Assembly (NCBI GenBank): GCA_022570795.1
Contig: JAKUDP010000012.1
Coordinates: 1-64,000 of the forward strand
Direction of reading: 5' to 3'
From: Sphaerulina vaccinii
Taxonomy: Eukaryota; Ascomycota; Dothideomycetes; Mycosphaerellales; Mycosphaerellaceae
DNA length: 64,000 nt
How positions within the stretch are numbered: the first letter of the stretch is position 1; the number at the start of each line of letters is the position of its first letter. Both the position numbers and the translations under genes were made by a program. Of the stretch, positions 49,370 through 61,338 are shown one piece after another. A model generated the notes under the pieces. That model worked only from the letters and a program-made list of their open reading frames with translations. It searched no databases and was not told the origin of the DNA.

Positions 49370-52300
49370 AGGAAGTATTAGATAGTAATAGTTAGCCTTT
49401 TCTAATAGTAGGATACGAACCTATAATAAAAGAAGTATCGGGAGACTCGAGGTATACCTATCTATACTACTAAGAAGATATAGAAGATTCTAGCAAGTTC
49501 TAGACATTCCTATAGGTAGATAAGATAGAAAAGAACCTAGTAAGGTATACTTAAGGAATAGAGCTTAAAAAGTATAAAGAGGAAAGAGTAAGCTAGAGGC
49601 TAAAGTACTATTTTATATAGATAAGACTTAACCTCTATACTAGAGTACTACTAATACCTTAGAAAAGTATATCCCTCTAAGAAAAGACTATTTAGTCTAT
49701 TTATAAGTATAGATAAGTAGGAAGTATAGGAAACTATACTAAGCTTATCTAAGAGAGAAGAAAGAGAGTTCTAGATAAAGAAAGTAGCTATCTAGAAACT
49801 ACTACTAAAATTATTTAAAAGAGTATTAATTTTCTAGAGTTTAGTTTTAATATTTTAAGTAAAATAGATTAAAAGTAAGGAAATAGTTTTAGTAGAAAAA
49901 GAGCTAAATTAACTCTAATAAAAGAGAACTAAAAGATATAGTTTAGTCTAGTCTAAAACTACTTTAAAAGCTAAGATGTTTTCTAGGTTATATTAGATAA
50001 TAGAATAGTAGATACGCTAGATATACCTAGCTTAATAGCCTCGTTAAGCGATACTACCTTCTAGTACTAGAGTATAAGAGAATCTATCTATAGCCTAGAT
50101 TAGAGGAAGGTAAATATAAAAGCTAGATATAAAATTATAGTCTACCTATTATAGAATAACTAGAATAAAGTACTAGAAGAAAGAATAGCTACTAAGATCT
50201 AGAAGAACATTAAAGCAAAGTATAGTAAAGTATATATAGTATATATAATAGTAATTATATAGGAGTTTATTAACTTTAATATAATAGAGGAGTAGATAAT
50301 TAGAAAGGTATAGATATATCTTAGAAACCTAGTAAGAAGAATTATAGAAGTTAACCTAGTAGAGTTATACTATAAGGAACTAGAGAGAAGGCTTAAGTAT
50401 CTTCTCTTAGCCTTACCTAAAGTATACTAAAGTACTAAAGATACTATACTAGCCTAGCTAAGCCTATTATATAAAGACTCGCTCTAGTTACTTAAATTAT
50501 ATAAGTCTAGACTAAGTATAGGCCGAGAGATAGCTATATTTACTAAGAGAGGCGCCTAGGGACTACTAGCCTATTTCCTCTATAGAGGACTATATATCTA
50601 GAATAATTACTCTAGACTTAAGAAAGTAAAGAAAGCTACTAAGACTATAGTACCGAAGATAGGATACCGAGTTAAAAAAAGATACTCTCTATTAAAACAA
50701 AAAAGGGAATCTTTACTAGAGAAAGATAAACTTAAAGAAATAGTAAAGAAACTTAGACTTAAAGTATAATTTCTTAAAAAGAAATCTAATTTAAGTAAGA
50801 AGTACCTAAAGAAGGCTTTTATAGTATAAGAAAATATAGAGTTACTAACTACTTTAGAAGTATCTTAGACTCTATTAGAAGATAAGAATATAGATAAAGT
50901 AGCCTACTTAACTATAGATATAAAAGGTAAGTATAGGCTATTAGAATAGCTACTTAACTCTTATACTTCTATCTATATAACTAACTAAGAATTACTCTTT
51001 AGAGAACTAAAACCTCTTTAGACTAGAAAGTAGATTAAGGTCGGTAGTAGCTACTTAATAGCTATATATATTAGGAAAGTAGTAATAGAAGAAAGAAAGA
51101 GGAAATAGATTATACTAAAAGATATTCTATTTATACCTAGTTTTAGAGTTAATTTTATTTTATAAAGTTAGTTTAGTAAGTAGTTTAGTATTTAACTACT
51201 AAAATTTATACTTGTTTTAGCCTCTAGAAAAGTAGTTATCTAGATAAGAATATTAGAAGGAGTCCTATTTATTAAGAAGATTAATAAGAGTCTAGCTAAG
51301 TCTATTAGGCTCTAGAGGCTCGACCGAAATTAAGTATACTTCTTATAGGAATTAATAGATAAAGTATATACTTTCTATATATTAGAGAGCACCTAGAATT
51401 AGTAGAAGCTCTAGTATCGAAGGCTTATATATTTTAGAGAGAAGGTAGTAAAAGATCTTTACTAGGTCTTAGATTTAAAAAGCCTAATACTAATTCTAAA
51501 AGAGTATAGAGTATATAGAGTCTATATAATAGTAAAAATAAAGTAGTATAGAAGGAAAGAGATATAGTAGAAGCCCTAAAGGCTAGCTCTTATATCTATT
51601 AATATCTATAGACTTCTATCTATTTTAAAATTAGAATTTAAGTAGTAGCTTAAAATTATTAATAACTTCTTAAAGAAGAAGTAGGCTTTTCTACTAAAGT
51701 TAAGAATAGATATACTACCTATTCTCTACTAATAGAAAAGGAAGTAGAGCTTTAATTTAGAAATTTTTTCTAAGTAGTAAGAAGTAATAGAGCAAGGGAG
51801 CTTCTTACTATACTAAAGTAGTAGAAGAGAGAAAATAGAATTTCTTTCTATACTACTAAGGTATATAACTCTATTTAGAATAGAGTTATTAAAAGGTCGA
51901 TCTAGACCTCTAAAAAAAGAGTAAAAGTAATACTAGAAGAATCTAATATACTAATTAAGTTCTAGCCTAAGGTACTAGAAGTAAGTATATTATTAGAAAT
52001 ACTCTTCTAAATAGGCTAGATATTAATAGATTTAAGGTCTTACTCGAAGAGGTATTCTTAGGATAGAGACCTCTAGTATTATACTTTAGAGTCTAGAGCT
52101 ATAGAGTAGTAGTATATATAAACTCGAAGTCCTAGCTAGCTAGAATAAAATTAGATAAACTAATAAATAGAGGTAAGAATACTATATTTATTAGTTATAT
52201 TCTAGATACTACTAAAATATAGCTTTTCTAGAAGCCTAATATAGAGGCTATTAAAGCCTATAGTAATACTAAGTAGTTTAAGTATAAGAAAAGAAGAAAT

Positions 52301-54520
52301 TTAGAGTTAAATATTCCTAAGCTTAACTAATCTAGTAGCGTACTAGTTAGGAAACTAGTAGAGAGACTAAAGAAGTAGAAGGAGTTCTAAAATCTATCGG
52401 GCTCTAGAGGCCCGACTAAATATTAACTACTATTTATATAGCTTAGACCTCTACTAATAGATAAGAAGAAGTACTAGAAGATAGATAATCTAGAAGAAGA
52501 AAACTCTAGAAGTATATAGCTTTAGAAAGAGAAAATTAGAGTAGAGTAGCTAACTAATTAGCCGACCGAAGTTTGTTAAAGAACTAGTAGAAATATATAT
52601 ATTAGAAAATATCTAGATATTATATAAGATCTACTAGAAGTAAAGGTATAATTCTAGAAAAGAAGAAAATCTCTCTTAGATAAAAAGAAAGGACCTAAAC
52701 CTAAAGCCTATAGTATAGTTATAAAGTAGGTCCTCTAAAAGAGGTAGAGAGATAAAAAAAAAAAATATCTAACCTAAAGTATTATAAAGTATTCCTTAGT
52801 CTAATTAAAAAAGAAAGGAATTATATCTAGGAAACTTTAGTAGAAATTAAAAAAGTTATATTTATAGTACTCGGACCTAATATTACTTTAAAGCAAAAAG
52901 TCCCTATTCTAAAGTTCTATAAAGAGGTAATATAGAATTCTAAATAGAGCTATATATAGAAAAAAGTAATCTAGAGAAAACTAGTAGCTTTAGATAGTAA
53001 CTATACCTAGAAGCTAGTTATACTACTAAAAGGTACAAACCTTATAATATCTAGGTAGGTCTTTAATATAAAAAGATTAATTAGTAGAGCTATTAAAAAG
53101 TTCAAAGTAAGACTAGTTACTAGAGGATTTTTCTAGAAATTTAGAGTAGACTTTAAAGATACTTTTATACTAACTATAAAGTATAATACTTTAAAAGTAT
53201 TTATAGTAGTTATTTGCAAAAAGAACTTAGAGATATACTAAGTAGATATAAATAATATATTTATAGAAAGCTCTCTAAAAAAAAATATTTATATAATTCT
53301 ACCTCTAGAAGTAGAAGTCCTACTAAACTAGGTTCTAAAGATTCTAAAGAGTCTCTATAGACTTAAGTAAGTAGTAAGAGACTAGAATAAACTCTATATT
53401 TTAAAGCTAGAATAAATAGAATTCGATTAATTAGAGATTGACCTATATCTACTTATCTATAGGAAAAAAAGAATTATAGTTCTAATCTATATAGATAATA
53501 TACCTATTATAGTACTAGAACTAAAAGATATTCTCTAGTTTAAAGAATAGCTTAGTAAAGTTTTTAAAATTAAGAATCTAAAAAAGCTAGAAAAGATTCT
53601 TAGAATAAAAATAATAAGAGATAGAGTTATAGGAACTCTAAAGCTTAATTAAGAATACTATATCTAAAAAAACCTTATAAAGCTAAATATAACTAAGAAA
53701 AATACCTATCTAACTCTCTTACTAATAGATAGTTATAAAAGCCTTACTAAAGCAATTCTATCTAATAAGAAATATACTAAATAGAAGTACTAAAGCTAGA
53801 TAGATATATAGATATAGCCGATAGTTATAATAAGACTAGATATTACTTTTGCTCTTAGTAGACTAAGCTTATATATAGCTAATCTAATAAGGGAATATAT
53901 AAATACTCTAAAAAAAACTAGTAAGATACTTTAGGTCGTTCTAGACCTAGGACTTATATTTAGAAGAGGTAGTAGAAGCTTTATTAGATATTTAGACTCT
54001 AACTATATAATAGACAAAGTAGATAGAGTCTTAATCCTCGGATCTATCTTCTTCCTCTATAGAGTACTAGTATTTTAGATAAGTAAAAAGTAGAAGTCTA
54101 TAGTAATATTAACTATAGAGGCTAAGTATATAGCTCTAAATATATATACTAAGCAATCTTAATTCCTAGTAGTACTTCTAAGAGAAATAGACTATATAGA
54201 GCTAGTAGAAGAATATTCTTTTTAACTACTTATTAAAGCAAACTCTAATATAGTAAATAAACTTAGACCTATTTAGATTATAGAAGACAACTAAGTATCT
54301 TTAACTCTTATTAAGGATACCTATACCTATAAGAGATTAAAGTATATTAATATTACTTATAATAATATTAGGAGACTTTAGTAGTAATAGAGGATAGTAG
54401 TAGTATATATTCTAATAAAAGAGATAGTTATAGATAGGTTAACTAAGCTAAAGAATAGTTTCTAATTCTAGAAGTTTATAAAACAACTCTAGCTTGCTTA
54501 GCCTCTATCGGGCCCCTAGG
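49370..54520 (+). pseudogene. Copia gag-pol fossil
   Basis: Decayed polyprotein. Gag (about 49400-50550) includes LYYKELERRLKYLLLALPKV. A zinc-knuckle-like segment at about 50570-50610 has its Cys codons as Tyr. The protease catalytic motif (normally LDSGAS) reads LLNSYTS, with Asp now AAC at 50956-50958. The pre-integrase motif KL*YRRLIYFREKVVKDLY (about 51408-51462) and the integrase core follow to about 52100. Reverse transcriptase (about 52780-53640) has VLIYIDN at 53479-53499, the YVDD box with its second Asp changed to Asn. RNase H (about 54100-54510) contains EAKYIALNIYTK and the EDN.(V/A)SLTLIKD block. Integrase and RT are in the Copia order. Dozens of TAG/TAA stops abolish expression. 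Confidence 0.93.
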
Positions 54521-54590
54521 GCCTAATAGGTTTATATAAGGGATAAGTACTAGAATATAGAGTAGAAGGACTATCTGGCCTAAGTAGGAG

Positions 54591-54836
54591 TATTAGAAAA
54601 TATAGTCTAGTTAGACTATCTAAGAAATAGCCTCTAGGGATCAGAATATATAATATAGGTTATATAATAATAGGTCGCATAACTTATCTAATACTCTATA
54701 TCTTAGAAAGAGATACAACCTATAACTAACTAACACAATTAATATAGTTAGTTTCTATCTAACGCTTCTACTTCTATTATATATTAAAACTCTTCCTATA
54801 TATTATAAATATATATATTATTATCCCAACTCGATA
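54591..54836 (+). repeat. 3' LTR of Copia element
   Basis: 246 bp, paired with 49102-49347. It keeps several CpA sites lost from the 5' copy (TCGCATAAC, AACACAATT, GGATCAG). GATAC at 54837-54841 is the right target-site duplication. Confidence 0.95.
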
Positions 54837-54841
54837 GATAC

Positions 54842-57800
54842 TATTATATAACTAATTTAAGAGCTCCGTCTAACTAAGTTAATTTTTAGAGCTTTCTAGA
54901 AGTATAGGTAAAGAGTTAATACTAAATTCTACTTCGAGAGTTTTATATTAATTTTATAGAATATAAATATTCTACTATATTATAGTATCTATACTAACAA
55001 AGTCGAAGCTATTCTATTTAATATTAACTTATATATATAGTCTAGCTCTTAGTTAGTTAACAAGTATATAACTTGCCTCGACTTGCCTCGCCTATACTAC
55101 TAACTTATTATTACTCTAAACTATAAGCTCTAGCAAAAAATAAGGTTTTTGCTTTCCTTCTATATTCTCTTCTTCTACTTAATAGTATTATTATTCTCTT
55201 TAACCTCTTTAGGCAAATCTAATAGTAGATGCGAACTAAAGTAGAATAGAAAATATTAAGTTTGTAAATTACTTTTTTACTTATATCTACTATAGTATAA
55301 TTAATAATTCTTTTTATAGCAAGTATAATAGAAAGAAGACTATTCGAGCTTAAAAATAGAGTAGAACTCTTTAATATTAGAAAAATAAAGATACTAGTAT
55401 TTGTAAGCTATAATATATTAGTATAAAGCACGAAGTATATAATAGTAAGAAGTCCTAGAGTTATCTATTAAAAGAACCAAATAGACCTCTATTATTAGAG
55501 GAAACTTATAGTATATCTTTAGAGCTTCTTAGTAGTACTACTATTAGTACGTACTTTTATAGTAGAGAGAAGCTTTCTAGTAGAGAATCGGTCTAAGATT
55601 CTAGCTTATTACTAGTAATTTCTAGAACTATATATTATAGTATAGTTGCAAGAGTATATACTACAATTATACTACTAGTATAGAATTATATCTTTATAAT
55701 AATAACGACTATCTATAGTATAGTATAGGTCTTAGCAATCTAAAAAAAGTATAATTAATTTATTAGTTTTACCTAATATAGTTTTAGCTATAATCTATAG
55801 TAGCTATGCCCTTAAGCAGTAATCTAGCTAATTTCTATTTCTATTTCCTAGAAATATAGAAAATTGTAGTACTACGCCGATATATAGAGAAATATAGCTA
55901 GAATATATTACTTTTCCAAATTGCTAAGAAACAAAGTAGATTACTTTCTATTACTAAAGAATATTAATATAGTAGTATTATATCTATATATATATATATT
56001 ATATTACTTTAAGCTAGTTACTAGTATAGTAGAAAGAAAGAAAGTAGCTATATCTACTAACTAACCGAAGAATAGTAACGATTCTAATACTAATATAGAT
56101 CTACTAGCGCTAGTATCTATAAGCCTAATATATACTTCTATATAAAAAACTTCTAGAAGTATATAGAATAGTATTATAATAATAGCGACCTACTAGATAT
56201 AGACTACGCTTCTATAATCTAGTAGAATTTGAGACTATACTATAGGTTATTAGTATAATAGCTATTAACTCTAGTTTATTAAGTAAGTTTTTACTTTTTA
56301 TTAGAAAGAATAGTACTAGTAAAAGTACTTTTATTTCTATATATACTATATATATAGTATATAGAGAGTATAATAGTAGCCTATAAATAGTATATATTAT
56401 ATAAGTAATACTAGAATTATACTTTGTTTTAGTTAGCAACTAATAAAGATAACTTCTAGTTAGGTTAGATAATTTTTATTTTTTAATATATATCTAGAAT
56501 ATAGTTTTTAGTAAAGTATAAGCCTTCTTCTAGTTATATATCCCTATACTAGTTATAAAATACTATAGAAGTTAAATATAGGCTTTAGAATTTTAGATAT
56601 TATTTATAGTAGAATAGAGCCGAGTAGTTATATAAAAGAGTAGAATATAGCTTTTATAATAGTTTGTCGAAGTAAATAATAAATATAGTTCGATATATTA
56701 AAGTACTATTATTAATAGCTCTAATACTATAGCCTATATATCTATATATATCGTAATTCGAATAGAAGTAATTATTATTCTAATATAATCTAGCTAGTCT
56801 ATTTAGTTACAAAGTAGCCGACAAGAGAAGTATATAGCTATCTTACTTAGTAGTAGACAAGTAGTATTATATCGGCCTTATACTATTTCTAGATCTACCT
56901 TAGATAGTAGTAGTCGATAATATATTCTAGTATTAGTCTTTTAATTACTTTCTAGCTATAATAGGTACTTTTCGAGAATTAAGCTACTCCGAAAGTACTC
57001 TCTAAGCTCGATATAAATATCTACTAATAGTCTTACTATATAGTTTATACTCTATACTATATATTTTCGGCTATTAGAAGATTCTAAAAATACTAACTAG
57101 AAGATTTGGTAATTAGATAGATAGCTCTTTCTAAGTACTCGAATAATATATTAAGAGGCTTTGTACTAAATATAAGACTTATTTGAGAGTTTAGCTTTCT
57201 TTTATAGTAATAGTATAGGATAACTGTCGTATAGTTAATAAAGTACTATATAGTACTATATTATCTATATATATCTCTACTTACTACTAATTAGCTAGCT
57301 AGCTAGTACCTATCTTATATATTATATTATATATATATAGGAGTTAGGCCGGTCTCTAATTAGCGCCTTTGTACTAATCTATTAGCAAGGTCTAATTATT
57401 AGTATCTAGTCCTATATATAGATACTCTATATACTACGAACCTACGACTATAGTATTATAGGTATATATTCTTATACTAGAATATTTCGAGAGTTCGCTA
57501 TAGATAATATATATAAAAGTACTATAAAGTTGCCTAGTAATTACTTTTTATACTTCTTTATATATTACTATACTTAAATTACTTATATCTATAGCTATTA
57601 ATATTATTATATTAAATCCTAGTATATAATTACTTTACCTAGACTATATAGTATATAGCTAATAAGATTTAGGTATCGACTATATAGCTATCTCTAAACT
57701 ATATCTAATAAACTTTAAAAAGTAGAAGATAGATTTTAATAAATATAGTATACTTAATTTTAATACTTTGCGACTTCTACTAAGAAACTATAGGAAACTA

Positions 57801-60800
57801 CTATAATATAAATTCTTTAACTTAACAAAACTCTCTATATACTCTCTACTACAAATCTAGACCAAAGTAGCTATCTATATAGAATAAAGTAGTAGTAGAA
57901 TAGATATAGAAGTAGTTCGTAGACCTATATATTATTAAAAAGGCTAGCTAAAAAGAGATACTATTAAGTCCGAGCAAGAATCTATATAATTAGCTATTAT
58001 AATACTTAATTAAAATTAAGTACAACTTCTATAGCTTTTTATCTAGTTACTTAATTGATTTGCTAAGTACCTAATTTTCTAGCTATAAGAGTTGCTATCT
58101 CTTAACTATTGCTATTATTAGTTAATTAATTAATAGCTAATTAGTATAATACTTCCTAAGATTTCGAGTATAATTTCTATTTTAAACTAGTCGAATATTT
58201 AAATAAGAAATAGTAGATATATATTAAGTTCGGTTTCCTCTTAGCTCTACGATAGTAGTAGAACGAGATATACTAAGTAAATCTAGTTATAAAAATTACT
58301 ATAGAATATTCTATATAGTAATTTATTAACTTTACTTACCTTTTATTATAGCTACGAGAATAGACTATAGCTTAATAGATTGCTTTGTAAGCGAAGTTCT
58401 CTAGAATCTCGATAATTAGTAGACTTTTTTAAAAGAACTAAGCTTACTCTTATAGTCTCGATACAAGTAGCTAGAGAGATATCTCCTTATATATTACCTA
58501 TTAAATAGAAGCTATTTAGTCTTTGCAAAGTATAATAATAGCTAACTTAAGTACTTATTAACTCTATCTCTAGATATTATATTAGTTTTCTTATCTAGTA
58601 CTAGAACTCGGGCTATATAACTATATTATAAAATTATAATATATACGTCTCTTTTGCTAATTAGTTAAACTAAGAGTAGTAAAAATCTCTTAGTATAAGT
58701 ATAGTTATTTATTAGAGTAGGTTGTTTCTATAAGAAATTTCTATTTCTTAATATATAAGTTATATTAGCCTAGTATATATTCTATATAATAATAGATATA
58801 ATAAAAAAGCTAGTAGCTTTTAATACTCTCTATTAAGGTCTATACTAACTATACTATAGCCTTCTAAGTATACTAATTCTAAAAAGTCCGAATATTATTA
58901 TAATAAAGAATAATTACTCGGACTTATAGAAATAGCTTTTGCAAACTTGTATTATATTATCTTATACTATAACTACTATAGAGTAAGAATACTAAGTTTA
59001 CTATAGTAACTTAACTATCCTAGTATTAGAATTCGAAGCTAACAAAAGTAAGATTCGCAAGTAGGCAATATATTATTTTATTTTTATAAATAGATATATA
59101 TATATATAAGGCTTGTTAGCCTAGCTACTATAGTTAGCAATTGACCAAGCTCTGCTAGCTAAGTTCACTTTAAGAGGCTTACCTAAAGAACTAGAGATAG
59201 GCTCTAAAAGTAGAAGTATAGATTAGTATATTATTAGTACTACCTAGAATACTTTTTGTATAAGACTATAAAAATAGAGATTGTTAAGATATTAGAGGAG
59301 ATTAAAGAGCTTGGTATAACGTAGCTAAGCTAAAACCAGAGTTTAAAGGCAAAGAGTATTACTTCGAATATAATAGTATAGAACTAAAGTATACTATAGA
59401 ACCTATCTACTTATTCTTCTAATCTTTTTGCTAGTTTTCTAGCTATATTAGTAATAATAGAAGTTTATAGATAGTAACTAGGCTATTACTTTTAATAACA
59501 GCCTAGTAGTATAGTAGTAGCACTATCTAATAGTTACAAACTTAGGCCTCTTAACTCTTGACCTAGTTCGTAACTATTTGTAAGCTAGGGTAAACCAACT
59601 ACAACTATATATATAGTCGAGTTTATAGTAAGTAAGAGCTCGGAGACTACTTACGACATTTTTGTTTCTAGAACTATATAGAGCAAAGAAAAAGAACTAT
59701 AGGTAATAGAATTCAGACCTTAGTCTACTATTATTATATATACTCTTTCTAATAATTTATCCTACTAGCTATATTTAATAGTACTCTATATAAGAGTATC
59801 TATTAAGTAACCGGTTAACTTTATTCTAACGTTCCTCTATACTAGGCTTTGTTAGAGCTATACTTAACTAGCTATAGCTAAAGCTACTTTGCTATACTCG
59901 CTACTATACTTGGCGACAATAGTAGTAGTAATAGGCATCTATTCTATTAATCGGTATTACTAAGAATAGCAATTCGATATACTACAAAAGTTGTATAAAT
60001 TGTATATCGAGGTATAGAGCAAGTATAGTCTATAGCTATAGTAGTAGGAATAGCCTAGTAATTATATTTAGTAGAGTATTACTTTTAAGATAGACGAGAG
60101 CCTTACCTAAGTCGCTCTATATATAGCTATACTAGTTGCTATTTCTTCGAGCTAGAGGCCTCTAATATATAAATAGTATTTAGAACGAAAAGTATAGCTA
60201 TAGCTTTAATAATACTAATAGACGTAGGTAGTAGATACTATATAATAGCTTCTAATACCTTCTTCTATTAGTAAACTACAATATTGAATATATAACAAGA
60301 GTACTCCTTACCTTACTCTTTGCCTACTAACTTATAATAACAAAGTTAACGGCCTAGAGAGTATAAGATCTAGCTACGAGGAGTAGCTAAACCTATACGA
60401 ATTGTCTAATATAGCTAATACAAGCTATTCGGTATAAGAGTAGGTACTATAATACTTATATAGTAGAAAAGAAAAGGAATAGTCTTATATAAGGCCGCTT
60501 AGTAGGAGACGATAGTATAATAGCTACTATTATATAGAAGCTAAATATAGATATCTAAAAACAGATTAGCCTAGTACTATAATATATACTTCTAAGATCC
60601 TTCTATTTAAGTACCTAGACTAAGCTATAAAGCGCTCTCTATATCTAGAATATCTATAATAGAGTAGAAACTTTCCTTTCTATATTATATACTTAGTAGA
60701 GAATAGAGGTAGTACCTATAGTAATAACTACTACAAAAACTATAGCAACCGGCAGAAGCTACTCTATAGCTTATAGAGTAGTATAGACTTTATATCGTAG

Positions 60801-61293
60801 GTATTAAAGCAACATCGATAATATAGATTCTAGTTAGAATAATTAATTATTAATATATTTATATAAAGTACAAGCTTAGGTTATACTATAAGAGCTATAT
60901 AGGTAAACTATATTCGTAATAGTAGTATAATAATAAGTATACTAATTAGTATTCTAATAATAAATAGAAGTCGATTTAGGTAGAATAGTACTAGAAAGGT
61001 ACTATATTAGAATTAGTAATCTATTAGAGCAAATACTAGTAATACTTCTTTAGACTTATTTTATAATACTTATATATCGTAGCTTATATAAAGTATATCG
61101 GTCTAGTATAGATCGGGTATAGAGCTAGTATAGTAGGCTATAGAATACTAAAAGCAAAAGTTAAAATTTTAGGCAAAACTTGTTTAAGACTACTTTGTTT
61201 TATAAAGCCTTTCTATTATAGTTATTAATAAGAATCTAGTAGGTCGGGCGCGTAGGGAATGCTAGTATAGTACTAATTGTATAGGCCTGCGCG
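54842..61293. other. Long unrecognised RIP-decayed region
   Basis: Just after the Copia element the interrupted flank resumes. Coding-like plus frames occur at about 58080-58600 and about 60130-60480, but no family could be named. 56128-56213 repeats 15533-15618. About 59139-59345 keeps more TpG/CpA than its surroundings (TTGACCAAGCTCTGCTAGC) and may be a short, recently arrived or RIP-exempt piece. The open frame at 56212-56439 on the minus strand is Leu/Ile/Tyr-rich and looks like chance. Confidence 0.3.
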
Positions 61294-61338
61294 TTCTATA
61301 TATTCTATATATTCTATATATTCTATATATTCTATATA
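61294..61338 (+). repeat. 9-bp tandem repeat, 5 units
   Basis: Five perfect consecutive copies of TTCTATATA, followed by a partial unit (TTCTTA). It is flanked by a small GC-richer block (GTCGGGCGCGTAGGG at about 61224-61258, GGCCTGCGCG at 61284-61293). Confidence 0.95.

Larger units (their letters stand above)
49102..54836 (+). mobile_element. Full-length Ty1/Copia retrotransposon, RIP-killed
   Basis: A complete 5,735-bp element with two 246-bp LTRs, a perfect GATAC target-site duplication, a primer-binding site at 49348 and a purine run (TAAGTAGGAG) before the 3' LTR. Internal order is gag, protease, integrase, reverse transcriptase, RNase H, which defines Ty1/Copia. By eye about 18 positions differ between the two LTRs and all but one are transitions, the pattern of RIP rather than ordinary ageing. 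The LTR is the same family as the solo LTR at 12947-13192. Confidence 0.97.

Noticed and set aside
56212..56439. 75-codon minus-strand open frame rich in Leu, Ile, Tyr
   Set aside because: Composition is what random TA-rich DNA encodes, there is no recognisable motif, and it overlaps the end of the 86-bp shared block on the other strand.
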